A stretch of DNA of 64,000 nucleotides from Struthio camelus. Its lineage: Eukaryota; Chordata; Aves; Struthioniformes; Struthionidae. Below are positions 38,472 through 51,400 of this stretch, one piece after another (position 1 is the first letter of the stretch; every line of letters starts with the position of its first letter). The translations under genes were made by a program, and so were the position numbers. The DNA is taken from the NCBI RefSeq assembly GCF_040807025.1, contig NC_090954.1:15083501-15147500 (forward strand), read 5' to 3'. A model generated the notes under the pieces. The model saw only the letters and a program-made list of their open reading frames with translations. It did no database searches and was not told the origin of the DNA.

Positions 38472-41400
38472 TAATGTTGATACACCATATCCAGTTTTTC
38501 AGACATGCCATGCCTTTCTCTATGTCTCATATACTCACTTTACACACACACGTCCCAAAAAGAAGAGTCAACGTTCATAATTCAAGAAAAATGCTTCATG
38601 CCCACTAAAATTTTGAATCTATCGAGAATAAAATATAATAAAAAAATGAGCTGTGACCTGACAAATGACAAAAGTTTATGAATCAGACATAAATGACACA
38701 TCTAAACAAGCAAAAATCCCACTGACTATTTTCATAAGAGGATTTGGTTCTAAAAGTGAAAACATCAATCAACCTTAGTCACATAAAAGTCTCTGAGAAG
38801 CCTATAGGATTTTTTTCTACTGAGGTATGTCAGGGTTTGTTTCCATAATATTTTGTCTTCGCAGCTTGGTAAAAATGTCTTTCTCCTTCTGCTCAAGGTG
38901 CTGAATAAAAAAGTGTAGAAAATACGTAGCGGCGGTTTCTTTGTACAAAGGCTGCTACAAAGCCCAATGCCAAGAGTCCAGGTGACTCGGGTCTGTCCTG
39001 CAGGGACACGGCCCCACGTCAGCTCCTGTGCCGCTGCTGTGCACAAAGGTGGAGGTTCGCGATGTACAACCACCAATTGTTCCTTTAGCACACTGACAGC
39101 TTGGCTTTGCTTCTTCTTTCCCATGTCACCTATTTTTGGTCTTTTTGACTCTCCAGGTAAAACAAAACAAAGCAAAACTCTTCCCCCTCCATGTATAGTT
39201 CAACCAGTTTTTATATAACAGCTCTCAGGAGCATTGTATTATATGGAGAACAGTGTGTTACATTAAGAGGTCTTATATCATCTCCTGGGGATGAAAAGAA
39301 GTACAATAAAAAGTAAGCTTAGTTATTCTGTGTTTTGAGGCCACCATCTTGCAACAATTCTTGAGTCGTGAGCCAGCTTCTTCCATGGTTTACCTTCACT
39401 GACTTTAATGAATGGCTGCAGATAAAATCCTATTTATAAAGTGTTCTTTAAGAAACACATTTAAGACTTGGTTGGTCTGTAAATTTTTTGGTGGAATTTC
39501 AAAATAATTTGCAACAAAGTAAGAATCACTTTTTGGTTTCATCTACCAGTATTTTTTGCCTGCTTTCTTGTAAAGCCTTGGATTAGCCTACAAATAAATG
39601 CTCCTTCATCTTTGATTAATACAGCTGTAGAATTCAGTCAGCTACTACATCTGAGTAGATAAACATAGCACAGATGGCAATAAATAAATGAAACTCTGTA
39701 AACTGTGTAAAGTCTGGTATGTGTCTACAAGAAAAATCCAAGCACATTATGATTTCTTGTATGAGTTTTGTAGCTATTATGATTTGTTTTACAGTTACTA
39801 GAAGAGCAAACAAAAGGAGATGCAGGAAAAGGCATTTCTCTCTTATTCTCTGCGTAGCTATTTAAAAGCTCCTAAGCACTTCACATTAAGTGTGAGAGAG
39901 AGCTTTTGGCGGAAGCTTGTGTGTGTGTCTTTATAGACGCATTTTCTGAAGCCAGACTTCTAGGGCATAACAGAAGAGTAGGTCTGCAAACCTCTTGAAC
40001 GGATCACCCAACCCAGTTAAAATTTACTCCTGATACCGAGATTGCATAATGTAACTGCTTCGATAAGGGGAAATGACTCTTTTCACAAACTTAATAGCTA
40101 CTTGCATTGCTAGCAGTTTAAAGCAAAAACAAGCGCTGCAGGGGAGTATAGGAGGGGGAAGACAAGACTGGAGTAGTTTTACTAACCAAAGGTTAGAGAA
40201 GATAAAATCGGCTTTGCACATGCTTCCTTCCTTTCTTGAATTGAGCGTTGCATGTTCCTCCCTGGCGCCAATGATCTGGAATATCACAATTTCCTTATCA
40301 CTCAGTACAGTATAGTTTCATGGTGTCAGTTTAGCAGAGTAAATTTAGTTTACCTATTATATTTCTGAGCTCAGAATACTAGAATTAAACATACCAGAAC
40401 TTCCAAAAAAATTCCACATCTGATTTATGGGCAGCAAATTCATGTTTAAAATCTAGTACAGAAGAATGTGTTATACTCTTTTGACTACTGGATAATGTGT
40501 TATTTAAAAGATATAAACTGTAGATTTTAAAAACTAAAGACAGACATCTGGGCCAGTGTTTTCAAATCTGATGCCATTTTATAATAAAGGTTTTGCTTGG
40601 GAACTCTTCTTTACAATGCTTTCTTGTTGAGATATCTAAATATAACCTAATAACCTCAACATGAGGCAATTTTGACATATTTGATTTAGACACTTTGTGT
40701 AATGGGGAAATATATTCTGAAATGGTCTGTACCTAGAAGTAACCGCTGGTATGTCTAAATCAATATATGCCATGTAGCATGGGTTTTAGCGATGGAAGTT
40801 CAATAACCTTCAGTTGTTCTGTTCGCTTGGGCTGCGAGCTTTAAATGTGTTTGCAAGAATGATGGTTTCGTTTTGCTCCCAACAAAGCCAGTGATGGTTT
40901 CTTATTAAATATCTCAATTAGAACAGGATTTTTATGCGCTCTAAAGAGAAAGTTAGGAAAGCTAGCAAAGCTACCAGTATAACAGTGTTTTATGATATAG
41001 AGAATTAGGACTAAAACTGATTCATTCCATATAACCTATGATGCAGCTATGAGAGAAATTATGCAAAATCTGTTGATAAATTTTACACTGTGTCAAGCAC
41101 AATATAAATCTGTGTACCATTGACTACATTATAACACTCTATTCTAATTTTCCAAAGTTGTCTGTCATCTTCATTCAGTGCTTTCTGAGAAACAATAGAT
41201 GATGTAAAACAATACATGATACCATTCTTTTCTCCTACAGAAAGAGGTACATTGTAGAAAACTCTCTACTTTCCCCTGTAAAACCTCTCCTTATACCCTG
41301 CAGCTTTCCAAATATATACATGTACAAAACCCAAAATTCTGTACATGCACAGAAACAAAAAACAGAATGAATTTCTCTCTCTCTCAGCCGTGGAAGAAAA

Positions 41401-43124
41401 GGTAGTCAGTCAGTTTATTTGTTTCGCCTTCCTTATGTGTGTGTGTATGTACAGAAAATTCGGTAACAAAAAGGCATGGTACAAAAAAATAACGCGATAA
41501 AAGTGTAAAAGAGGTGTGATCTTCAATAAATTTTCTCGCTTCTAGGAGCAATTTCCTCCCTCTCGAGATAAACCCCACGGTATTTCTCTATGCTGAGTTT
41601 GCAGACTTCCTATTAGTGGGGTGAACAGTTTCATGTACGGGTGGAGGAGATCTCCATGGCAGATGAGGCACCATGAAGCCAGCTCTCTCTCTTGGCGAGC
41701 TCTCATCGTAAAGATACATTGTCAGACCTATACTATATATTCATTGGCAAGCCGGGTTAAAAGGGGGAGCATTCAGCTAATGAAAAATTTAGAGGTGCAG
41801 AATTTTGACCCACACTTTCAGCATGGGTGGAATCAGTGCTAGGTTGATATTAAGTCCTCCCTCTTATTTTTTCAGATGTTCTTTTGAGGTATCACTTCAA
41901 AAGGAGACTGGGAAAGCATATATGCTCCATCAGGTGTGGAAATGAAAATTATTATTGCTCAAATAACCCAGTAAGGCCATACGTGAAATGAACTGAGCAA
42001 CTCTGAGAGTTCTGCCATTAAACAAAGACGGAATTATTTTTTTGTTAGAAAGAATATAAAAAAGTGGAGTAGGTGACCCAGGGAGAAAAATAACAGTTAT
42101 TGAATATGCTTATTATTTTTTTAAAAATGGCATTGTGGTAAAAATGTACCTTTTTATTTTGAAGAAACAAACAGCAATATGTTGTGGATTGACACATTTG
42201 CACCTGTTATCGATAATTATTGATATAAATTATGTTATTTAGATGTTTGCCTCCTTCATATGTGGGCACAGTCACTTAGTCAGCCATCGCTAGGAAATAA
42301 GCATCTGTTGTACCCATCCATAAACACGGACAAATAACTACATTTACAGTTATTTGTGCCTGGAAAATAGAACTTTCAAAACGAATGTAAAAACATTCTG
42401 AATCACTCCAGAGGATACCTATTAACTCTATGAGAGGATAATCATTTACAAAAAGCAAGGAGGAGGAATTACATAGAGTAACACGTTGAAGCTGAAAAAG
42501 AGGAAATCATGTTAGACATTAAGAGAAAAAAATAAACAGTGAAATCATTAAGGTAACAGCATAATTTTCTGTGGGAGCTGTCTGGATCTTAGAACTAGGG
42601 ATGATCAAAAATAGACCAAATAATAAAGATGCTGTGCTCTTTTCAAATACATGATCCTGAACAAAATAAAGGATCAGATAGCAGTGGAGAAGAGTCAAAC
42701 ACAAAGGAAAAGTGAAGTCAGTCTTTGGTGACCTCTCATAGTAGGTTACTGTCTCTACGGTGGGAGTTTAAAAGCACTCAAAAGCAACAAGAAACAATGG
42801 AAAAAATAAGTTTCTTGGGTAAATGAATATGCCATTGACTTTTGTTCTGGGCTATCTTCATGTGGCGAGTGGAGGTGAGTCCCAAACGCTGTGCTGGCTG
42901 GCTTGGTACCTCGTGTTGTGGTTTGTTAAGGTGAAATCAGCTGTAGTGCCAGATTTTAGGATCGTCACTTTTGTACTGGCACAAATGTGCTCTCTGAAAT
43001 GAAAGGATATCAAGTGGTTTGTGACCTTTTAGCTTAGAATAATTGTAAATGTGGTTTATCCCTTTGAGAGGTGCTTTTAGTGGAAAGACAGAAGACTGTT
43101 AATACAGAACAGCTGAGAAGAGGA

Positions 43125-43182
43125 AGAAGCGTGAGTTTCATTAGGAAGATCAGAGCAAATCTTCCTAAATGAAATAGCTTTT
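43125..43182. repeat. Imperfect inverted repeat, hairpin of about 58 nt
   Basis: The left arm tttcattaggaagat (43,136-43,150) pairs with 43,159-43,174 over 15 bp with one bulged A, around an eight-base loop (cagagcaa). After a small internal loop the stem continues with aagc against gctt and a few more pairs. The size and shape resemble a small pre-microRNA, but nothing identifies a known one. Confidence 0.7.
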
Positions 43183-45290
43183 CATTGTTGAGTCAAATAC
43201 ACATTAGATCATCCCAAACAGATTATCAACATTACTTCAGTATTGAACAGAGTTATGCTTGTTTTGTGCTGTAAGTGAAAGCTATTTGTTGATCTCTCCT
43301 GTGTGATGTATATCAAAATTGAGTGTGACTATCCTTAAATGGAATACGGGTCTATCGCAAGCAATTCATTACTTCCACAGAGTGCTTGTATTTAAAGTGA
43401 TGGAGAGTAAGCCTGACAGTATTATGTTAATTACATTTTCAAATTCATTTTTATGAGAACATTATCTATAAATATATGATAAGGTCATCGAGCTCCCAAA
43501 GGAAATTTTGGGATTTGAACTGAGATCTGAACTTAAAGTTTAGGGAAAATATGGTTTTGGTCTATACGTGTATTATAAATTAAATTAAGCCTAAATGACT
43601 CAAGTGAAAAGAGAATCCTATACTGGACCCTCTCTCATAATCCTGTAAAGGAATAAGGACCAGATTCTATACTTAGTTCTATAAGAATATGAGGGGCTGA
43701 TTTTGGTCTTTTTTGCCAGGCTGTAGGGACCACATTGACATAAAAGCAACTGCAGAAAGCCACTGGAGACCTAGGAGAGTGGCTTCAATACCGCAGTGGC
43801 GTAAGGAGGCTGTGGCAGCTCGGCGCTGGTAGTCGCTGCAGGGAGAGCTGCCCGACCCGGCGCAGCCCTCGGAGCCAGCCCGTCACAGCAGCTACGCAGG
43901 CTGCGGCTGCATAAGTGTAGGAAAGAGCATCATTCTCCCTTTCTATTCTCCCCTACTTCTGCAAAAGAAGCAGCACAAAATTGGTCCGAGCGTTTGCTGT
44001 GGTTTTTTGATCATGATACTTCACAGGACTCAGCCAGCGCAATTAGTCTACCTGAGGTTTTTTTTAGTAGTTACGGCGTACAGTATATAGGCATCTAATC
44101 TTTTCATTCAAAACCATGAGAAAGCCTTTTTCCATTCTAATAATTATAGCACACACTTACAGAAGACATAGAGCAGGCACAGTTACATTACCAAAAAAGA
44201 TGGAATTAGTTTAAACCATCAAAATGAGTAATTGAAATAAGTTTCATGCTCAAATACAAACAGGTCAGAAAGGGAAATAAATGTACAAGGTATAGTTTCC
44301 TATAGATAAATAAGCTTATTTTCTGCTGTTTAAATAAATCTGTGGGTTGTTTTTTTTTGTTGTTCTCAATTTGTAATTTAATCACTATTCCAGAAACAAT
44401 GAGCCCCCTGGGAGTTTCAATCGAAGTGTTTATTGTTTTTACTTATTAACTTTGAGAGTTTACATTAGCTTAACATCATTAGCAAAACATAGTAGTTGTA
44501 AACAGTAAAATTACAGTAATTCATGTTGACTGATGCTTTCATGTATATATGTGGACGAAAACCATTTTCCACTGGTGTAAATTGCTTTACTGCCTGAGGC
44601 TCTGTTCTAGGTGTTGAATACGAAGAGAAACCTTTTTGAGTTTTTCTCTGATATCTAGCACTTAAGCATAAAAAGCAAATAAGGTACTTCACATATTTCT
44701 GCGATTTCACTGATCAGTAATGATGTGGACCCCAAATGTTATGGTTGCTTTACAGTTTATCTCCTTAAACGTAATGTAAAACTAGTAAGTCACTAGTAAT
44801 TTACTTTTTAAAAGTTGGAATCCTTACAGGTTTTTTCAGATATCCCTATATTACCTATTCTTGATTCAGGGGACAGATGTTATCATCAAGAGACAGGGTT
44901 AACATGCCTTTGCAACTAATTGATTTATCCTCAGCTGTTAGAGCAGCTCCTGGCCATAGTTTGTTTGGTTCAGTGGCTTAAGAATTTTCTCCAGTTCTTA
45001 GGGATATTGCAAAGGTCTTGAATATAGTCAGGATCTGAGGTTCCTGAAAAAAAAAAACCAATTTGAGCGGTTCAAGCACAGTTTAAACCCTCCCATGGCA
45101 ATCAAGTTTCAAACTGAAAATGGTTAACCTTGATTCTAAATATACATCCCCACTGTATGAGTAAACCCATGTCCTGTGCAGGAGTGACTCACAACTTTTG
45201 GAGCTCTTACAAAGCATGGTTGAATCATCTGATTAGTAAAACAGTAAACAAAAATTTCAAAACTTCCACACGGCTTTGGAGAGGCTAATC

Positions 45291-45327
45291 TTTTTTTTTT
45301 GGTGTGCTCATACACTTTTTTTTTTTT
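45291..45327. repeat. Two adjacent poly-T runs (10 and 12)
   Basis: T runs at 45,291-45,300 and 45,316-45,327, separated by 15 bases. Confidence 0.8.
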
Positions 45328-48300
45328 ACTGTATTCAGAAATGAGGTATATATCAAGGATAAAAGAGATCATTTGAAAGGCACTGGTCATTTGCCCATTC
45401 CCTGGGAAATCTTCCAACTTACTGCGGAAGCCTTTAGTTTCCATTTTGTTTCCTCTAAGTGTTTTCCTTAAGCCTTAACCTCTCTATTATGACCATGAGT
45501 CTCCTAAAACTCTAGAAAGATTTTTAGGATTCACAATACCACATCATGATATGCTTCCGATTCAAAGAGTGTAATCTGTGTTTATGTAAGGCAAATCAGT
45601 TCGCTCTATTATCTTAAACAGAGCCACTACATTTTGCCTCAGCTGGGACTCTGAGTTTATACCATTAAAGGATAAATACATTGCTTCTGTATTGCTTCCA
45701 ATATCTGCTGTCTTGGGACTATCTCCTAATGATGCTGGTGGGAATGCCTCAATGGAAAGGAGATGGAGAGTAAAAATGAAAGAGCTTCAAAAGAGACATT
45801 TGAGTCTCAATTTTCAATATGCAGAATTCTAATAGGTTTCATGATACTAGTTTCTCACTCTTCTCAAGAAAAGATGACTCAGTAGCTGGAATTTAAAGAA
45901 TCTCTTCTGCAATGTTTTAGTGGACCTTGTGAAATCTCCATCTTCTTTTGCTGCCAGCTGCTTCATCTGAGATCACAGCCCTCACCTCTTGAACTTTTGT
46001 AAGAGTGGTGGGCTGAAAGAGAGAGCTCTTCTTCCAAGTCAATACGGTTTTGGATGACCACATGCTTCTTCCTGTAATAGGAGGTTAAATTCTCACTGTG
46101 AACTTTTAAGACTAAGTCCAGAGCCAATTAGATGTCAAGGGAGCACTTAAATTTCGTTAAGCAAATTAAAAAGCTTGTAAATGATGATAAGGTCACACAT
46201 TCGTTTCACTGGATACCCCATGAGGACATTTCACCTATCCAGTGTTCTTGTCAGCAATCACCGTAGTCTGCACTCCTCTCAGGCATGGATATGAAAGACC
46301 TCAAATACAAAAGACACTATCAGGCAACTCAGCTACTTTGCAGTATTTTGCTTTCTGTGACTAGGAATAATACATTGGAAATTTCATCCTTTGACCTTTT
46401 AAAATGAATGCTGGATATTACTTTTGCTACCACCTAAATTTTGCACTAACTTGCTAACAGTATACAAGTGTCTTTGAGTGCATTACAAGAATGATAGAGT
46501 CAGATCTAATATTACACACTGATTACCGCTGTCTCACAAAAAGAGACATTTTATTGCAGACATATATATTAGACATTTGTATTAAACTACTTACATTTGT
46601 ACACATTTGTAAGTTGCAGACTTTTTTTCAAGTGAAATAGTGAAAAACTTATGTGTACACCTTAGAACATTCATGCTCATTATAACTTTCAGGTCATATA
46701 TACAAATGTATATCGCTATTAGTTGCTTAACCATGATTCCTGATTTTCACATCTCTTTTGTCAGAACTTTAGTTTATCTTTATTGTCAAATGGAACAGAT
46801 CATATTTCAACAGTCAGAAATCTTCTGAACTTGAAGAGTGTTCTGTTAAATTAGTTTTTCCATTTACTTACTGTATGATATTTAAATAACATTATATAGA
46901 TACTATAGACCCAAATATATTTCTTGGGCTTATGACAATTTTTGCCTGCTGCATGACTTTTGTTTACTGAATCATATTAGCCTATTTTGGGGGGCATTAC
47001 TTCTAACATTCCAAATTTATCAATGTATTTATCTGAAAGCTATTTGAGGAATGCATCATTCCTTCTTCCACATCTGAAATTTCTATCAAAAAACCCATGC
47101 TAGTTTGTGTACTAGTATAGTAAATACTCAGACTTACATCACTGTAAATTCTGAAAGCTGATGGGGTTACCTGCACTCGACACTGCTTGGATTTATGCCT
47201 GCAGGTGGTGTTACTCCCTGTAGCTATATTTAAATCAACAGAGTTATGCTGATACGTGCCATCCTGGGTGAATATTTTGTGGTATGTATGGCCTAAAAAA
47301 TACTAACGTGTTCAGAAGTGGCTGGTAATGTGTGTGCGGAGGGGCCGGAGAGGAAGGAGGGAGGTTAAGCTTGTGCATCTCCCGGAGGGTCTTTCACCCT
47401 GCAGTAGTTCTGCAGAAGGCAGACGCTTGGCTCTTTCTGGAAATCAGCACCGGTTCAGGAGTCAGGCTGAATGCTCATTTGCGACCACTAAAATCACAAG
47501 GTACTTGTGAAATAGCCAAGGGCATTGTGCCACTAAGCAAAAGTACAGCCTGGAAATCACTGAGAAGTCTAAGTTTAAGATATGGCTCATGCCTATAATC
47601 TATGTTCCGTAACGGTTATAGATTTCTGAATTATTATTTATGCTAATCTGTCATTGCGGCCTGCAAAACAAATCTTTTAGTTTAAAGGAAATCTAACATC
47701 AGTGAGAATATCAATTTTAAAAAATTACAAAATTACAAAATATAAAGTTTATGCAGATGTCAAAAAGACATAGTAGAGATGCTTAGTTGATATTTATTGG
47801 AAATAGTTTTATGTCCTTTTGTTTATTGCAGTTATAAGTAATGCAGCCATCTCTAACTCTTGCCAATAAAATATCTTTGTTGTTATACACCATAATGTAT
47901 TCTCTCTCTCGCTCTTTCTTCTACATTCCTGTGTCTCGATACTAAATAGATACTAAATACATAACGTATAAGCCAAGGGTTAATTATCAGAGACTTTCAT
48001 TCAGCTTGCCCAGAAACATCAAATACCCAGTATGACATTTAAGTATGTAAAATATTCAGCACTGTTTATAATGTCAAGCAAGAAGCTTCATTAGTCAAGG
48101 AGCAAAGAGATTTACACAACAGCAGAACTATGGCTTCTATACTTCGGCATCACAAGTCATGTCTCAAAAAGTTCTACGGAAACACTAATAAAAAAATGTT
48201 GCTGACAATATTGACTGTGAAATTACATCTAGAAGCAATAAATTATCACGACTGTATTGTAGACCAATTTTAGAATGGCTAATCAAAGCCAATAAATTTT

Positions 48301-48384
48301 CTATTTATTGAGAGAATTGGTAGTGGTTAGATCTAATGAAGACTGTTGATAGACACTCACTGTCCTAATTTCCTGCTTCATCAG

Positions 48385-48452
48385 AGCGTGTAACTGAAGT
48401 GAAGACTGACATCTTCGTCACCAGTTTTGGGCCTGTTTCAGACCATGATATG
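48385..48452 (+). CDS. GABRA1: GABRA1 coding exon 3: extracellular beta strands (68 bp exon)
   Basis: The exon encodes the end of codon 63 and residues 64-85, reading [23 protein letters not shown] when joined to the previous exon. These are extracellular beta strands near the top of the ligand-binding domain. [15 protein letters not shown] is strongly conserved in alpha subunits, and DHDM distinguishes alpha-1 from alpha-6, which from memory has DVEM. The acceptor is ttcatcAG at 48,383-48,384 and the donor is atg|GTAAGTGA, close to consensus. The following intron is in phase 0. The exon lies in the middle of about 16 kb of intron, which makes it the most isolated coding piece in the window. 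Skipping it would remove 68 bases and shift the frame. Confidence 0.96.
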
Positions 48453-51400
48453 GTAAGTGATGGTCTACATTTCTACAGCATTCATTTTCTCTTGTCTTGT
48501 TAATTTGGAGGATGAGCGATCTCTGCAATAACTTATTTACTCCTTTTACGGCTGTTTTTTTAGACCCTTGATCCCAAAATGCTGTCAGCTTTTATGTGCA
48601 ACCATTATTGTTAGCTTTGACTGCATTTAAGTGCCCTTAAATTAGCAGCCTCAGTGACTTTAATAATGTGTTTTAACAGAGCTTATATTTGCTACATAAT
48701 ATATTATGAATTGCATTAGGGTTTGGATCAGTACTCTTCAGCGAATGATTGCTCAGGTCCTAGCTGGCACATCACTGATCCAATTTGCTGAGAAAGATCA
48801 TCATCTTAAAATGCAATTAACACTTATGCCTACAGTGTGACATCCATATGGTCTAACCTGTATTTTTATATTAAGAGCTACTGATCAATGGGAAGTGAGT
48901 TTCCTAGATCTTGGCTGCTGAAAGAGAAGAGAAGATTAATGAGAGAATTAGTGTCACTTCTTTGTGGCATGAATATGAAAATCAAATTGCTAGATAACTG
49001 CAGGGGATTCAGCAGTTCAGAAAACTGAATGAAGCTGTTGTGAGCCCTGTTCTAAAGAGATATTAAAAGTTGTGTAAAAATATGGATAAGGTACTTTAAA
49101 TTTTCATATAAATGAGACTCTCACAAGTAGGTTGCTCTTGAGAGGGAAAGCCTGGTTACTAGTCCAGGATCTTCTGGATCCTGTGTTAGGACGAATGCTG
49201 AAAACCTCATTAATTTAAATGAAAAAAAAAAAAACGAAACAGTTAAATCTTGTAGCTAGCCACATTTAGCTAAAGACGTTCACCAAAGGAAAGAGGAAAG
49301 AAAAATAAGAGGACAAATTATCACAGAAAAGGAAACATTCCCTTTATCACTACAAAATTGTCAGTTTTTTAGTTTGAACTAACACTATGAACTAACTTGA
49401 GACAGGTCTTAATCAGCAGGTAATAAGTTTCTGACCACTCAACAAAATGTTCAGGGATGGAATAACAGGAAAGTAACTGTACAAGATAATTTATTTTCCG
49501 AGATGCACTTTGTGCATTTTCCTGATGGCCTGGATGATAACACTCATGTAATTACAACCACATTTATAATTGCAGCTGATGCCATGATATTTGAACCTGA
49601 AAGAATAGCTTGAGCAGCACAGATTATTTGACCAATCTTTCTGCTAAGAAGTCCTACCAATAAGGGTTATTTAGGGAAACAGCTAGACCAATGACTCGTC
49701 TTCTCAGCACACATATACAGTACTGTATTTAAGTAGTATACAACAGAGAAGAAGAATTCAAAAAACTTCATTCAATGACTTTTGCTTTCTATTCTATCTG
49801 TGATAATCTTGTGAAGTTACAAGGTCTATTTATTACTCTAAATTATATATTAAAACAGTAGAAAGTCCTTGGATTAAAGCTTGGTATAAACCAATGCCAC
49901 TATTTTTGTTCTGGTGATTAGTTCAGCAAATCACTTCATCTTGCTTTCCCATTTCAGGATGCAAATAGGTAACCAGTCACCATGGTTCCAACTGAGAACT
50001 TTAAAAACAAGCAAAAAGGACTAAAATATCCTTTTTAAGTTAATAGGCTTTGAATTAAAACTCTAGCAGCTGCAGCTTGTAAAAGTGATCTGAGATTGTT
50101 CCATTCTTGGAGAGGCCTTGAAGAGACTTTCTTTTTGGGAGGTAGCTACCCATTTCCTGAAAATTAAGGTCCTTTAAAGTATTGAGCTGGACATCTGTTT
50201 GTGGGAGGTGAACAAAAAAAAATAATAGATATATAGGTAGATGAAAATATTCTTTAAACTGATATTTGTTTGAGTTGTTCTCTGCAAATTGCCTGGCTAA
50301 ACTGTTGTTTGCTCTGTTGTGTCAGATTTAATATGAAACTCCAAAAATGAATGGCTAACTAACAAACAAATGGGCATAAATGATTTCCTACATGTAGACA
50401 TAAGATTAAAGCAACCAATAGGCTAGCTGATGGGACTAGCCCACATTTGGACTTCTGTTTCTACTTATACTTGGCAGATTCAGGTAATATAAGTATTAAA
50501 TAGAAGGTAAAGCTAATTTGACATTCCTGGGAAAACTGGTATCTGTGTGAGATTTGGGCTTTAGAGAAGGATAAAATATTGAAGCCAAAAATAATCTACT
50601 TCCAGAATTAGGAATAGGTGTATTTGCAAGAAAACAAATTGACCTCAGTATAGCTAGCTGAATTATTATAGCAGAAGCAAAAAAAAAAGATTCTCAAAAA
50701 TAATTTTAAAACCCATACCACATTGTCTCCTGATTTTCACTTAGTTAATATTGGAGAAAGACATCATCAATCTCTTAATAAAGTGTGTGAACAAGAAACA
50801 CAGAGACAGGTGTTCACATATTTTGAAAACTACGGCATTACAGATAGGTATTTAGTGTAGAACTCCTCTACTCACCTCCCATGAAAAGTAATCTCTGTGC
50901 AGCCTACTCGTGCTAACTCTTTTGTTGAAGGAAATATGTGTGAAATAAGAAAAACACAGAGAGAAAGATATAATGAAGAGCTTACCAGAATGTAAAGTCT
51001 GTTTGAACTTCAGTGTAAATTTAGAGCGCGAGGTCTTCTGTTCGTATACGTTCATTATAGACGCTGGCATTTGAAGGCCACCCCAAAATTGCTCCAGTGA
51101 CCAGACTGACTGTCCATGCAGATTGGCTTGTGAGATTCGATCACAAGAAGGCCTCAAAAGCAACTGTATTGGCACATTAGGGAGCAGAATGGGTTCCTCT
51201 AGGAGCCTGGGACTGATGGCTGGAGCTGGGAATGAGTTATTCCAGCTGACGCCATATGTTATAAAACTGCAGCCGTAGCGAGACACCAGGCATACCTAGA
51301 CCATCTGTTTGCAGGAATCCAATGAGGCAGTTATATAGATAGCAGGTTGATATATCAGGGAGTACATGGTGTTCCTACCCACTCTCAAGACACTCTTTAA

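Noticed and set aside
47444..47461. Possible RE1/NRSF silencer site (TCAGCACC followed by GGTTCAGGAG)
   Set aside because: Only the left half matches the consensus. Similar half sites occur near 62,464 and 63,202, so they look fortuitous.
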